Assembly: GCF_014192395.1 (NCBI RefSeq)
Contig: NZ_JACHXW010000007.1
Coordinates: 207,828-271,827 of the forward strand
Direction of reading: 5' to 3'
Source of the DNA: Paenibacillus endophyticus
GTDB taxonomy: Bacteria > Bacillota > Bacilli > Paenibacillales > Paenibacillaceae
Length of the DNA: 64,000 bases
The notes under the pieces are model-generated. The model saw only the letters and a list, made by a program, of their open reading frames with translations, was not told the origin of the DNA and ran no database searches. Below, piece by piece: positions 43,663 through 53,434 of the stretch. Both the position numbers and the translations under genes were made by a program. The first letter of the stretch is position 1; each line of letters opens with the position of its first letter.

Positions 43663-44436
43663 ATGATGAAATTCATTCCTAAAGCTAAGACTCATACGCC
43701 AAGCGGGATGATGGAATACGCACAATCGATTAAGGAAGGTCCCGCTGTCATTCTCATTAACGGGGGAAGCGGCCCTATAGAAGGCTGGTACAAAATTTTT
43801 CATGAACTAGCAGAGACAGCTACCGTCGTGGCATATAATCGATTAGGTGTTGGCGGCAGTGATAAGCCGTCAACTCCCCAGCATGGGGAGACTATTGTAA
43901 CCGCACTTCGTCAGTTACTCGCGGAAATGAGCATCCGTCCTCCCTACATTCTCGTTGGACACTCCTTAGGAGGATTATATGCCAACCTGTTCGCAAGACA
44001 ATTCCGAGACGAAATAGCGGGCGTTGTGCTGCTGGACTCCAGCCACCCGCAAGATTTAGGCATAAATGAAACACAAAATCCATTCATCAAGAGGATTAAC
44101 CGGATATTAGGAATGTTTGATTCATTCTCTTTAGGGCGCAAGTGGAGCGAGGTTAACTTTGTGGAAGAAACCGTGGCGCAAATTGAAAAAGCAGGCTCCT
44201 TCCCCGATATTCCTCTTGTTGTTGTATCCGGAGGCAAAAAACCGCCCATGATGCCTGAACATGTCATGGAGATACGAGCAAACAACCAATTAGATTTCGT
44301 CCGGTTAAGCAAACAGGGCCAACATATAATAGCTCACCGAAGCGGGCACTTCCCGCAGCTAACAGAGCCTGATATTGTTATCCGTGCGGTTCTGGACTGT
44401 ATTCAAATGGCAAGAAAGAATCTGCTAAGGGAATAA
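43663..44436 (+). CDS. Alpha/beta hydrolase
   Basis: The 257-residue protein has the nucleophile elbow LVGHSLGGLYANLF (Ser about 102), an acid in GVVLLDSSHPQD or later VVVSGGKKPP, and the final His in IIAHRSGHFPQL. The oxyanion region is ILINGGSGPIEGWY. It has no signal peptide. ATG 43663 or 43666 follows AGGTGG. It is likely cotranscribed with the M23 lipoprotein. Substrate unknown. Confidence 0.88.
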   Translation: MMKFIPKAKTHTPSGMMEYAQSIKEGPAVILINGGSGPIEGWYKIFHELAETATVVAYNRLGVGGSDKPSTPQHGETIVTALRQLLAEMSIRPPYILVGHSLGGLYANLFARQFRDEIAGVVLLDSSHPQDLGINETQNPFIKRINRILGMFDSFSLGRKWSEVNFVEETVAQIEKAGSFPDIPLVVVSGGKKPPMMPEHVMEIRANNQLDFVRLSKQGQHIIAHRSGHFPQLTEPDIVIRAVLDCIQMARKNLLRE

Positions 44437-44511
44437 GCCATTAGATTCCTCTTGGCTCACTTATGTCCACAGAGTGACTCATGGAACAACGGAGTAACAA
44501 GACGAGGTTGA

Positions 44512-44558
44512 AAAGGACCTTTCAGCTCCACTTTTATAGTGATGTAGAAGGGTCCTTT
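44512..44558. terminator. Bidirectional terminator
   Basis: AAAGGACCTTTC pairs with GAAGGGTCCTTT with one wobble, with a further internal stem, between convergent genes. Confidence 0.8.
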
Positions 44559-44574
44559 GCGTATGTGACATAGC

Positions 44575-45006
44575 TTATTTATCTTTTATCCATGCCTTGA
44601 AGGTTTTCAATTTATTCTGAGCTCGCCGATACATCAAATAATCAAATAAATTTGCTAGGCATATAATACCCAGCACAATCAGTAATACCTTCATAAATTG
44701 CTGCTTAATCTCCATGTCACTGCTTGTTATCAACATTAAGGCTGCCAGAATGAATATTGTTACTACTAATGCAATGAGGTTATTGATAAAGAAGTACACT
44801 CGAGCATTTGCGATACTAATCGGGAGTATGGCCGTTAGCCATTCTGTAATAAAACCAATAATAAATCCAATGCTTCCGCTCGCTAATATGGTTAGAATTT
44901 TATAGCTGACCAACACCTCTGTACGATCGTAGAACTGCAGCACAATGCCCATAAAAATTCCGAGAAAAAAAGATTTTATAATATTTTCTAGATTTATTTT
45001 TTCCAT
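44575..45006 (-). CDS. DUF3021 family membrane protein
   Basis: The 143-residue protein has four hydrophobic helices (SFFLGIFMGIVLQFYDR, ILASGSIGFIIGFITEWL, FINNLIALVVTIFILAALML, MKVLLIVLGIICLANLFDYL). DUF3021 proteins are nearly always coded after a LytTR regulator and are thought to control its activity at the membrane. Here it starts 10 nt after the LytTR stop, with AGGAG upstream. Confidence 0.88.
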   Translation of the reverse strand: MEKINLENIIKSFFLGIFMGIVLQFYDRTEVLVSYKILTILASGSIGFIIGFITEWLTAILPISIANARVYFFINNLIALVVTIFILAALMLITSSDMEIKQQFMKVLLIVLGIICLANLFDYLMYRRAQNKLKTFKAWIKDK

Positions 45007-45016
45007 TATGCTTCTC

Positions 45017-45556
45017 CTACATCTTGAGTGTGTTTCTAAGCTTTTTTGAATACATTTTGGATACTTCCAGTTCAGCTAAATTATCCATTCTAAGGACATA
45101 CCTTGAATTAAACCAAGGAATAATTTCTTTTACGTGCAGCAAATTAACGAGTTGTGATTTATTGATACGTATAAATCCTTTTGCCGCCCAAATGCCCTCA
45201 TAATATTGCAACGTTTCTTTGATGCTGTAGTGATTAGACTTTGTATAAGCCATCATGCCTTCTGGACCTGCTTCTAGATATAAAATATCCCTTGGTTCAA
45301 TAACGGCAAACTTATTATCGCTTAAGCCTGTGAGCGTATTCATATAATGTATGTCTTCTCGAACGCCGGAGACCAACAGCTTGACTACATCCATGTAATC
45401 AATCGCATCGAATACAACACTAAGCTTTCCGCTAGGTATGCCATATCCATTCTCAACGAGTACCAACCCGCCGTCTTGCTCGATTTCTATTTGGTATTTG
45501 GATAATTCTTGCTTCAACTTCTCATAAACCTTATTTGAACACAATAATTGAACCAT
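45017..45556 (-). CDS. LytTR domain DNA-binding regulator
   Basis: The 179-residue protein has a C-terminal LytTR domain from about residue 75 (PRDILYLEAGPEGMMAYTKS, FIRINKSQLVNLLHVKEIIP, WFNSRYVLRMDNLAELEVSK). The N-terminal 70 residues are not a receiver, since no phospho-acceptor Asp cluster is seen. ATG 45556 follows AGGAG. Paired with DUF3021, it fits the LytTR regulatory system class, in which a membrane protein inhibits the regulator. The upstream serine hydrolase is probably in the same transcript. Confidence 0.88.
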   Translation of the reverse strand: MVQLLCSNKVYEKLKQELSKYQIEIEQDGGLVLVENGYGIPSGKLSVVFDAIDYMDVVKLLVSGVREDIHYMNTLTGLSDNKFAVIEPRDILYLEAGPEGMMAYTKSNHYSIKETLQYYEGIWAAKGFIRINKSQLVNLLHVKEIIPWFNSRYVLRMDNLAELEVSKMYSKKLRNTLKM

Positions 45557-45586
45557 CTTATCTCCTAATGACGCCATTTGGATTGT

Positions 45587-46768
45587 TTATTCAACTATCA
45601 TCCTATCATAAATCATTCTTATTTTTACTAATTCTTCTATCCCTTTTTCCGCAAAATCAAGCGATCCAAAATTAGCAATGAAAAAGGTATCCTTTTTCTT
45701 GTCATATAATATATAAGTCCCTGTTGCTCCGACACCGCCATATACATTCGTCATGGAGCCAAGCAGGAATGACAGCTCGCTAAAGTCAAAATACATCATC
45801 CCCATGCCGTAATAAATTCCCTTTTCGTAGCGTTGGTTAAACTCAGTCATCTGTTTATACACTTCGTCAGACAGTAAATTCCCCTTTTCCAAAGCTCTCA
45901 TGAACGTTAACAAGTCATTCATAGTCGTTACTACACCACCTCCTGACCAGTCAATCGATAATGCGTTTTTGGCGCTATAATCGATGCCGTTCAAGTAAAC
46001 CCCTAGAATATCGGCCGGTTCATCATGATAAAACATTAAATAGCTATCCTTCATGCCTAATGGCCCGAATATTCGCTCCTCTAAGATATCGGAGTAAGGT
46101 TTTTCCTCGATTGCTTCCAGAATAAGTCCAAGCAATATATATCCCGTATCCGAATAATTAAATTGTTGACCAGGCTGTCCGACAGGCTCCTGATTTTCCC
46201 TAGTAAATGCAATCAACTCATTGGGAGTGAATGAAAGGTCCGGATTGGTTGTGATTATTTCCAATATTGGTTTCCCGCTTTTGACTGGACCTTCGAAATA
46301 ATCGGCGACCCCCGATGTATGGCTCAGTAAATGTTTGACTGTCACTTGATCACTATAATCTATGCCGTCGATTACAAATAACCCCTTTAGAATGTCGGGA
46401 GCTAGCCAAGAACTGATTTTATCGTCATAACTCATTTCACCGTTATCTACTAGCAATCCATAAACAACAGCACACATCGTTTTGCCGACACTTGCTGCAT
46501 GATATTGACTATTGGTTTGAGCAGGCTGATCTGAAATATGATTTTTAGTGCCTACTGCAAATTGCTCCATGTAGTCTGTCTGGTCAGATTGTATGGTCAA
46601 TAACACGCTCGATAACGAATCATTTTTTTCGAGTACCTTTGTGATATGTTTATCAATCTTTTCATGAACGGCCTCTTTCGATATCGACCGATTCAAAAAC
46701 GCCAATAAACCAATTCCAACTGCAACCAAGACGATTAAACCAACCAATATTCTAATTCCTATTTTCAT
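45587..46768 (-). CDS. Class C beta-lactamase-like serine hydrolase
   Basis: The 393-residue protein has an N-terminal helix acting as anchor or signal (RILVGLIVLVAVGIGLLAFL). The serine motif is in HAASVGKTMCAV (SVGK), the tyrosine in FNYSDTGYILLG (YSD, the second motif), and the third is near GGVGATGTY. This is the penicillin-binding-protein-like family of DD-peptidases and esterases, not a classic resistance enzyme. ATG 46768 follows AAGGGTGG. It heads the LytTR-DUF3021 transcript. Confidence 0.85.
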   Translation of the reverse strand: MKIGIRILVGLIVLVAVGIGLLAFLNRSISKEAVHEKIDKHITKVLEKNDSLSSVLLTIQSDQTDYMEQFAVGTKNHISDQPAQTNSQYHAASVGKTMCAVVYGLLVDNGEMSYDDKISSWLAPDILKGLFVIDGIDYSDQVTVKHLLSHTSGVADYFEGPVKSGKPILEIITTNPDLSFTPNELIAFTRENQEPVGQPGQQFNYSDTGYILLGLILEAIEEKPYSDILEERIFGPLGMKDSYLMFYHDEPADILGVYLNGIDYSAKNALSIDWSGGGVVTTMNDLLTFMRALEKGNLLSDEVYKQMTEFNQRYEKGIYYGMGMMYFDFSELSFLLGSMTNVYGGVGATGTYILYDKKKDTFFIANFGSLDFAEKGIEELVKIRMIYDRMIVE

Positions 46769-47005
46769 GTTGACCACCCTTCGCGCAATGTCGTTTATAT
46801 CCATTAATCTAAGCGATGGTGTATGTATGAGGAACGCTTTTGCCCCAAGCGGTCGTAATTGAAGGTTAACATGACTTTTGGGCGGTCTAACAATAGACCT
46901 TGATTTTTGCCGAATGGATTGGCTCCATCGCCAATTTCCGTATACAACCTTATATCTGGTAATATAGAGAAAATTATATTTTCACTTGGGAGGCAGAAGA
47001 AAACG

Positions 47006-48385
47006 ATGAAAGAGGAGCCAAGCGTACAAATTATGCAGTGGCACAACGATAGCGAACACCAGCAAATTATTGACATGCTGATGAAAATTCCTCCTGCGGA
47101 CAGGGATTACGATATGGTCAGCAGCATGGGCCGGGCGTATAACAATCTAAGTTTGTATGAAGAAGCGCTCGAACAGTTTGCTTTCATTGCTGAACAGGGA
47201 AAAACTGATCCTTTATGGTATTTTCGCGTAGGGTACTCCTATTACTATATGAAGCGTTATGAAGAAGCGGTAGATGTGCTGCACACCGCTCTGGAGCTGG
47301 ATCCTGACGATCAACATTCAGCCCGGTTGCTAGACTTAGGCCGTCATAAATTACAGAAGCAACAAAAAGCCGAAGCCCGGCGAACAATCAGTAGGCATCA
47401 GAAGGATTTGGAATCGCCTCCATTTGAAGGAATGGATCTCGACAGCTTCTGGGAAGACAGTGCCTATGCCAGAGATCAATATGTTTCTGAGCCGCCTACG
47501 GATGAGCTAATTGCTTCCGTGGAAGAAGAACTCGGCTATAAGCTGCCAGCAGCCTATATTGCTCTTATGAAGCATCAGAACGGAGGAATTCCCCATCGCA
47601 CATCCTTTCCGACAGATGAAGCCACCTCTTGGGCTGAGGATCATATTGCCATAACTGGAATTATGGGAATTGGACGCGACAAAAGCTATGCGATCTGCGG
47701 TGACCTCGGCAGCCCGTTTATGATTGAAGAGTGGGGCTATCCGCATATCGGTGTGGTGATTTGCGACTGCCCTTCGGCAGGTCATGATGTCGTAATGTTG
47801 GATTACAGGCACTGCGGAAAGGACGGCGAACCAGAAGTCATCCATGTCGATCAGGAGGATGATTACGAGATTACGTTTTTGGCATCGGACTTCGAGACGT
47901 TCATTCGCGGGCTGGTGAGCGACGAGGAATACGACACTTCTGAAGAGGATAAAGAGGAGGATCTGCGTAAAGTAGCAGAAGGTACATTCTCGCCACTTCT
48001 GGCAGAGCTCTGCGATAATGCCTCTGAGGTGGACGATCTGGAGCCCACTATTCGCAGTATCTGTACCCGGATTGTTCAGGAGAAAGGCCATTTCTCATTT
48101 CATGCGGATGAGCTGTCTCATCTCATGTACGATGTGCAGTTTTGGCTATACACTCACTCGTACCCGGCTACAAGTCGTCAGCTGTATTTAGATACCTATA
48201 GTCAAATCATTGCTTTTGGCGGCGAATTCGGACAAGGCGGATATGCTCCCGGCTTCATCAGCGATTGGCTGGATGGGCGAATTCGGGAAGGCCTTATCAT
48301 TCACGAGAACGGAGCTTTCCGTTTCACAGACGAGGCGCTCAGCGCTGTAATTGCAAAATTTATTGCAGAAGGAGGAGTTGCATAG
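47006..48385 (+). CDS. TPR-SMI1/KNR4 family protein
   Basis: The 459-residue protein has TPR-like repeats at residues 1-110 (YEEALEQFAFIAEQGKTDPL, YYYMKRYEEAVDVLHTALEL). An SMI1/KNR4 domain follows at about 150-310 (EPPTDELIASVEEELGYKLP, AAYIALMKHQNGG, FLASDFETFIRGLVSDEEYD). The last 110 residues are helical and unassigned. SMI1/KNR4 proteins are often toxin immunity factors, but no toxin gene is nearby, so this may be a free-standing immunity or regulatory protein. ATG 47006 follows GGGAGG. Confidence 0.82.
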   Translation: MKEEPSVQIMQWHNDSEHQQIIDMLMKIPPADRDYDMVSSMGRAYNNLSLYEEALEQFAFIAEQGKTDPLWYFRVGYSYYYMKRYEEAVDVLHTALELDPDDQHSARLLDLGRHKLQKQQKAEARRTISRHQKDLESPPFEGMDLDSFWEDSAYARDQYVSEPPTDELIASVEEELGYKLPAAYIALMKHQNGGIPHRTSFPTDEATSWAEDHIAITGIMGIGRDKSYAICGDLGSPFMIEEWGYPHIGVVICDCPSAGHDVVMLDYRHCGKDGEPEVIHVDQEDDYEITFLASDFETFIRGLVSDEEYDTSEEDKEEDLRKVAEGTFSPLLAELCDNASEVDDLEPTIRSICTRIVQEKGHFSFHADELSHLMYDVQFWLYTHSYPATSRQLYLDTYSQIIAFGGEFGQGGYAPGFISDWLDGRIREGLIIHENGAFRFTDEALSAVIAKFIAEGGVA

Positions 48386-48659
48386 GCATTGGAAGCTGAA
48401 GGAAAAATGAAAAACGTGGGTCCATATACATACCATCCCGGTAACAGTTAGCACTGCTTAGATTACGGGTTCGCTGGAAAGTCTAACCACGGTGATAACG
48501 CACGCAAGCTCAACTACTTTGACTAAAAAATTGCCGTAACTTATGAAACGGCTGACCCTATCACAAGCAGGGCGAAAGATGAAGGCACCCACTCGAGCGC
48601 CTTCATCTTTCGAATACATAATCTTTTCATTATAGTGAATGCTTGTGATGGGCGCCCAC
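48386..48659. other. Intergenic stretch with a terminator
   Basis: No gene is seen. A strong bidirectional hairpin lies at 48573-48612, CGAAAGATGAAGGC against GCCTTCATCTTTCG. Confidence 0.7.
48573..48612. terminator. Bidirectional terminator
   Basis: A 14-bp perfect stem lies between the SMI1 gene and the convergent DinB gene. Confidence 0.85.
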
Positions 48660-49157
48660 TCAAAGTGGTGGTGTTACTCCAAGTTGCGCCCACCCCTCCT
48701 TGGAAGGACCATATACTGCGGGTATAAGTAATCCCGCTTGGCGCATTAGCACTGTAACCTGTCCCCGATGATGAACGATGTGCTTAATCAATCCCATAAA
48801 GATCGTCGCGTTGGACTCTATTCTTCCGAATGCCTTTTGATTTTGTTTTAACGTGTCATCCGTCCATTGCTCCTGAAGAGCATTCGTTACCTGGGAGCTT
48901 ATTGTTTGAAAAGCTTCCGTTATTTCCTTTGCGGCTGGCACTTCGCTCGGATTTGGCACTTTTGCTACGGAGACTCCAAAGTCCGTTAAATAATCCGGAA
49001 TGTTTGTAACAAAATGCCATGCGATTCTTCCCAACGTGCGTCCTTCCGGATAAACCTGCTGCAAGAGCGCTTCATCGGTCAAGCTGTCTAATACCTTCTG
49101 AGTCAATACCGCCTCGCGCTTCCACTCCATTATCAAATCTTCGACTGTACCATACAT
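48660..49157 (-). CDS. DinB family protein
   Basis: The 165-residue four-helix-bundle protein has the DinB metal-binding pattern: a His in LGRIAWHFVTNIPDYL and two His in IKHIVHHRGQVTVLMRQAGL. Family members include bacillithiol-dependent transferases. The C-terminal IPAVYGPSKEGWAQ is typical. It is a single gene. Confidence 0.9.
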   Translation of the reverse strand: MYGTVEDLIMEWKREAVLTQKVLDSLTDEALLQQVYPEGRTLGRIAWHFVTNIPDYLTDFGVSVAKVPNPSEVPAAKEITEAFQTISSQVTNALQEQWTDDTLKQNQKAFGRIESNATIFMGLIKHIVHHRGQVTVLMRQAGLLIPAVYGPSKEGWAQLGVTPPL

Positions 49158-49313
49158 CTAGTCGTCACTCCTCTTTGTTCAACTCTAATCTGCCACAAAT
49201 CTATAATAACCGCTAATAGTGACAGCTATTGTCATTGTTACATACACTTTTAGCACCTATGTTAAAAACCATGGTGGTTCATTTCAGCTTCTTTCCCGCT
49301 TCATGCGCCACAA

Positions 49314-49346
49314 AAAAAGACAGCATTCCCGTGGATGCTGTCTTTT
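49314..49346 (-). terminator. Terminator of the MalT-like regulator gene
   Basis: AAAAGACAGCAT pairs with ATGCTGTCTTTT, and the minus strand continues TTTTTTG. It lies about 80 nt after the stop. Confidence 0.85.
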
Positions 49347-49427
49347 GAATAAACATAGGTTTCACTTAAAGCTGAAACTCCTTTACGATGCCGTTTATTA
49401 TAATCATCGTCCACGTCAGCCTCACGC

Positions 49428-51977
49428 TCAATTCAGAAGCCGATGCTGCTTAACGCGTTGAATGGCTTGTGTCCGATTGCTTACCCCTAGCTTCCGATAA
49501 ACATTCTTCATATGGAACTTCACTGTGTCCAGTGTAATGTTCAGTCGTACGGCTATTTCCTTATATATGAATCCTTCTGTAAGAAGAACAAGCACCTTCT
49601 CTTCCTGTTCAGTCAGAGCCTCATTCGACAACGTCTTATATGGCTGTCCGCTGTTTGCAGCTTCAAGAATCTGATGGGTATATTTCAAGGGCATCCTCGG
49701 CTTTGCAGCCTCTTGCTGCTCTTTCACAAGCTGACTTAGCATCTCGACCATCAGCGGACCTTCATCGAGAAAGCTTCGAATATAGCCCGCCGGTTCCGAG
49801 AGCCTCAAGGCCATCTCCAAGGGAACGAATGCCTCTTTGGGATAATCAGATTGCCAAAGCACTATGCTTTGCAAAATTTTCAGCTTTATTCGGCCTCGCA
49901 GACGATTTTCCTTGTCCGCCAGACGCTCCAACTGCTCGAGCAATTGCTTAGCTTCCTCAATCCGTTTGTTCGCCGCGAGAATTCTCACCATAATCAGATA
50001 CTCCTCAAAATAGCGAGGCGTAACCTCGTCCGCATACGACATTCCGCTTTGCTCCAACCATTCGCATGCCTGTTGCGGCTGCCCTTGGCTCAGCAGCAAT
50101 TGAGCTTGCTCCGCCTTGATCCTCTTCCAAATGGCTTGCTGATCAGGCGAATCCACGTTAGAGCCGAGATCATTAAGCCATTCCATTGCTTGGCTTTCTT
50201 TCCCCAGGGCGCGTTGAACCCAAAATGAAGCAAGACCAATATGGATCCAGATCCATACGTTGGTTCGCAAATCCTCCCGGTTCATGGCTTGTTCAAGATA
50301 CAGCTCCGCCTCTTCCAGCCGATTCCATTCATATAGAAGCAAGCAATACGATAAATAATGGTACCCGACAAATGGGTAGTTTTTTTTCTTCTCCCACGTC
50401 TTAATCCACTTCAGCAGAAACAACTCCACTTCGTGAAGATTGTTGCTTAGTGATAGAAGATCCATGAATCCTTCGTGTCCTTGATACCGTTTGCTTGAAA
50501 TTTTCTGAAAGCTGCTAGCTTCCGGCAAATGTAGCTCCGACAGCTCAAAATATTTTGAAGTTAGCGGCAAGTCCTGCTGTAAATAAGAAAAGATACCGCA
50601 TAGGTAATAAAGATTGCCCATTAACTGATTAAATGCGGGTTCCGGGATAAATGCTCTCATAGCTTCAAACCGTTTTTCCGCTTGCTCAGCCCTGTGTAGC
50701 CCCTGACGCCATTCTCCTTCCATTAATAAGTTGGAGATATAGAATAATTCGAAGGTCGGCATGTGCTCGTAGCTGCTCTCCGGTAGAGATGTAATCCATC
50801 TCACGAGTACGCTGCCTTTCGCTAACATCAGATCCGGCAAGAGGCGGTCGATAAGCCGAACGGCATCATTTGACTGCTGCGCTTTGATGTAATGCTCCAT
50901 GGCCTCTTCGTAGAGTCCTTCATTCTCATGCCAAACAGCGGCTCGCTGATGAGATTGTCTCCACAGCTCCGTATGCTCTCTAGCGCTTAGTTGCTGCAAA
51001 AACTCGGACAATAGGTGGTGATATCGGAACCAATTGCGTTGATCATCCAGTGGAACAATAAACAAATTCAGCTGTTCCAGCTGTTCTAATTGTTCTTGAC
51101 TGTCGTTCTTTCCCGTTACCGCTAAGCACATCTCCCAGTTCATGCGATTTAGAACAGACGTGGCCAGCAGGAACTCCCGCAAGGATACCGGTAAATGCTC
51201 AAAAACCTCTTCCAACAAATAATCGGAAATGTGACGCTGTCGACCATTAAATTGACTAATTGAATCGGCTATGTTGCCGCTTCGTTTCAGTGAGATGGCT
51301 GCGAGCTGCAGTCCGCTTACCCATCCTTCCGTTTGATGGAACAACTCAGCCACTTGCTTTTCGGTCAATAATAAATCTGTCGTCTCCTTGAAGAAAACAT
51401 ACCCTTCCTCCAGTTCGAATCGCATATCTTCAACCCGTATAATATTTATTTCCCCCTTGGCCAGCAGCCTGGCAGTAGGAAACAGTAATTCGGTGCGACT
51501 TGCTATATAGAGATGAACATGGGTAGGAAGATGTGCAAGCATATATCGGATTGATTCGTTTACCGTCGCATTCTCAATGACATGGTAGTCGTCTAAAATA
51601 AGAACGAAATCACCTTTAATTGAATGTAGCTCATTTAAAAACGCCAAAACGGCGGAATCAATGGATGCCGCCGACGCTTGCTCAAGCATATATTCAATCG
51701 ACTCCCCGAACCGTGGCACTTTCTCTCGTATGGATGCGAAGACGCAGCTCCAGAATGCACTCCAATCGTTATCGTACTTGTCTAGTGAGATCCAGGCAAC
51801 TGGATGTTGGCATTGCCTCGCCCATTCGCTTAACGCTGTCGTTTTGCCATAGCCAGCTTGGGCGGATAACAACGTCAGCTTGGTCTCCATTCCGTCCTCA
51901 AGCTTGCGCGTCAGTCGTGGCCTTGATACCAACACTTTTCGCACAGGGGGAATAAGAAGGCTTGTACTGCTAATCAT
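49428..51977 (-). CDS. MalT-like LuxR family ATP-dependent regulator
   Basis: The 849-residue STAND protein has a P-loop at about residue 33 (LLSAQAGYGKTTALSEWA), Walker B in FVLILDDYHVIENATV, winged helix and then TPR-like superhelix (EEAELYLEQAMNREDLRTNV, EEAKQLLEQLERL). A LuxR HTH closes the protein (LTEQEEKVLVLLTEGFIYKE, IAVRLNITLDTVKFHMKNVY). MalT-type proteins assemble with ATP and a ligand to activate transcription. ATG 51977 follows GGAGG. The target operon is not evident, as both flanks carry unrelated genes and terminators. Confidence 0.92.
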   Translation of the reverse strand: MISSTSLLIPPVRKVLVSRPRLTRKLEDGMETKLTLLSAQAGYGKTTALSEWARQCQHPVAWISLDKYDNDWSAFWSCVFASIREKVPRFGESIEYMLEQASAASIDSAVLAFLNELHSIKGDFVLILDDYHVIENATVNESIRYMLAHLPTHVHLYIASRTELLFPTARLLAKGEINIIRVEDMRFELEEGYVFFKETTDLLLTEKQVAELFHQTEGWVSGLQLAAISLKRSGNIADSISQFNGRQRHISDYLLEEVFEHLPVSLREFLLATSVLNRMNWEMCLAVTGKNDSQEQLEQLEQLNLFIVPLDDQRNWFRYHHLLSEFLQQLSAREHTELWRQSHQRAAVWHENEGLYEEAMEHYIKAQQSNDAVRLIDRLLPDLMLAKGSVLVRWITSLPESSYEHMPTFELFYISNLLMEGEWRQGLHRAEQAEKRFEAMRAFIPEPAFNQLMGNLYYLCGIFSYLQQDLPLTSKYFELSELHLPEASSFQKISSKRYQGHEGFMDLLSLSNNLHEVELFLLKWIKTWEKKKNYPFVGYHYLSYCLLLYEWNRLEEAELYLEQAMNREDLRTNVWIWIHIGLASFWVQRALGKESQAMEWLNDLGSNVDSPDQQAIWKRIKAEQAQLLLSQGQPQQACEWLEQSGMSYADEVTPRYFEEYLIMVRILAANKRIEEAKQLLEQLERLADKENRLRGRIKLKILQSIVLWQSDYPKEAFVPLEMALRLSEPAGYIRSFLDEGPLMVEMLSQLVKEQQEAAKPRMPLKYTHQILEAANSGQPYKTLSNEALTEQEEKVLVLLTEGFIYKEIAVRLNITLDTVKFHMKNVYRKLGVSNRTQAIQRVKQHRLLN

Positions 51978-52198
51978 AATCGAGTCCTCCGCACGCTGAA
52001 TTAAACAAATAATATCTTCGATATATTCGACGTGTTTAGACATATTCCTTGTTGTTATCATGGTGACAATTGTTAATTTTTATACTATTTATATTGATGT
52101 TCTGCATTAAAGCGCGCTATGAATACGACTTTTATGGTGAAAGTTTACCTTTGATTGGCTCATTTGTAGTACGGTTCTCCGTTCTGTCTGTCGTGACA

Positions 52199-52238
52199 AG
52201 ACTAAGGGCCATCCCTCAAAAGGATAGCCCTTAGTCTT
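52199..52238 (-). terminator. Hairpin terminator in the 52062-52292 gap
   Basis: AAGACTAAGGGCCATCC pairs with GGATAGCCCTTAGTCTT with one mismatch. It ends the minus-strand transcript of the hypothetical gene. The rest of the gap shows nothing recognisable apart from AT-rich sequence. Confidence 0.75.
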
Positions 52239-52292
52239 GCATTTGTTTACAAATAGAAATGAGGGATTCCCCCATCTGCACTTTTGCTTACT

Positions 52293-52757
52293 TTAATATT
52301 CTTTTTTGATTACAAAAAACGAACCCCGGATTGTTCCAGCTAGCTTAGACTTCTGCCTAGCAAACTTAAATTTCTCTGCTAACTCCTTTGGTATCTCCAT
52401 ACCTTCAGAAAGCTTAAAACCAACGGCTCGCTTCTTAGGGTCATCAACCGTATACATGACGTTGATTGAAAGACCATCCTCATAAAACACATAGGCAAAT
52501 TTAATATTTTCAACTTGAAACCGCGATGTTTCTAAAGGCTTGGCCGCAAACTCAATATCACGTTCTTCTTTCAAAATGCGGTTGACGTAATCAAGGGTAT
52601 CCTGACTTTCGCTGGCTTGTTCAACCGTAAATTCATGCTTGTATTTGTTCATAAAGTAACGAGCCTCATTAGCACGCAAACCAGCAAGCGCTTCTACTAC
52701 AGGTGAAGACTCTAAACCAACCGTAGACACATTTTTAAAATCAACGATCTGAGACAC
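52293..52757 (-). CDS. Hypothetical protein
   Basis: The 154-residue protein starts VSQIVDFKNVSTVGLESSPV. GTG 52757 has GGAGG 7 nt upstream; ATG 52763 is possible but too close to it. It has no membrane helix, signal or cysteine motif. The middle is rich in charged helix (QDTLDYVNRILKEERDIEFA), and the second half looks beta-rich (FAYVFYEDGLSINVMYTVDD). I do not recognise the family. It lies 23 nt after the effector-binding gene and is probably cotranscribed with it. Confidence 0.65.
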   Translation of the reverse strand: MSQIVDFKNVSTVGLESSPVVEALAGLRANEARYFMNKYKHEFTVEQASESQDTLDYVNRILKEERDIEFAAKPLETSRFQVENIKFAYVFYEDGLSINVMYTVDDPKKRAVGFKLSEGMEIPKELAEKFKFARQKSKLAGTIRGSFFVIKKEY

Positions 52758-52780
52758 TCTCATCCCTCCTATGATCTCGC

Positions 52781-53263
52781 TTATTTTGTAACAACAGGAA
52801 TCCATACTTCACCATAGACGAGGCCGTCTCGCTGCCCCATCTCTACCGTTGCATTTGGCCCGCCAACATAGGAGAAATTTTGTGCTTCCGGCAATACTTG
52901 GCCAAAGGCAATGCCAGTGAGCTTATTGCTCATCTCTTCGGCCGTATTCCCTTCGCCTTTAACGACGAGGTATTGCCCCTTCGGGAATTGAATAACTCTG
53001 TGTTCTTCCGGTACCGATGTTTCTGTCATGACACCAGCATAATACATCATCTTGTGATTTACCGCTTCGTTCACGGCAAAAATGTAGTCATTCGTGGCAA
53101 TGGCCTTTAAAGCGTTTAGCCTTCCATCTTGCTCCATTGCCCGCCAAAAGCTTTCCTTCTCCTTGTTCATGCCGGCATAATCCGTGTAATCGCTCTTTAG
53201 CTCCGTTCCAATACCTAGTACGATAAAGCTGTCTTTTTCCTCAAGGTTATATGCTGTCATCAT
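52781..53263 (-). CDS. GyrI-like/effector-binding domain protein, copy 1
   Basis: The 160-residue stand-alone domain shows SFWRAMEQDGRLNALKAI, YIFAVNEAVNHKMMYYAGVM, VIQFPKGQYLVVKGEG and YVGGPNATVEMGQRDGLVYG. This fits the Cass2/GyrI effector-binding fold otherwise fused to AraC or MerR regulators. Alone, such proteins bind drugs or sequester ligands. ATG 53263 follows AGGAG. Protein and leader DNA are nearly identical to copy 2 at 53935, so this is a tandem duplicate. Confidence 0.8.
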   Translation of the reverse strand: MMTAYNLEEKDSFIVLGIGTELKSDYTDYAGMNKEKESFWRAMEQDGRLNALKAIATNDYIFAVNEAVNHKMMYYAGVMTETSVPEEHRVIQFPKGQYLVVKGEGNTAEEMSNKLTGIAFGQVLPEAQNFSYVGGPNATVEMGQRDGLVYGEVWIPVVTK

Positions 53264-53344
53264 CAACACTCCTTTTTTTGAATAGATCAAATGATTTGTT
53301 TTTCACTTGATACGTCTATCATAACTATAAATCATGTCAAAATA

Positions 53345-53395
53345 TGATACTGTTTAGAGGATCCGATAAAAAAGTAGAACGGATTAACCTCAACG
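53345..53395 (+). pseudogene. Residual 5' end of a YafY-type gene left by the duplication
   Basis: AAGTAGAACGGATTAAC, with the flanking ATACTGTTTAGAGG leader, repeats the beginning of the YafY/WYL gene at 54521. The start ATG is lost (ATG became AT), and the homology ends after about eight codons. It marks the right end of the duplicated segment. Confidence 0.65.
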
Positions 53396-53434
53396 ATACA
53401 GGACATGTCTGCTATTGCGTCAGATCACTACCCA

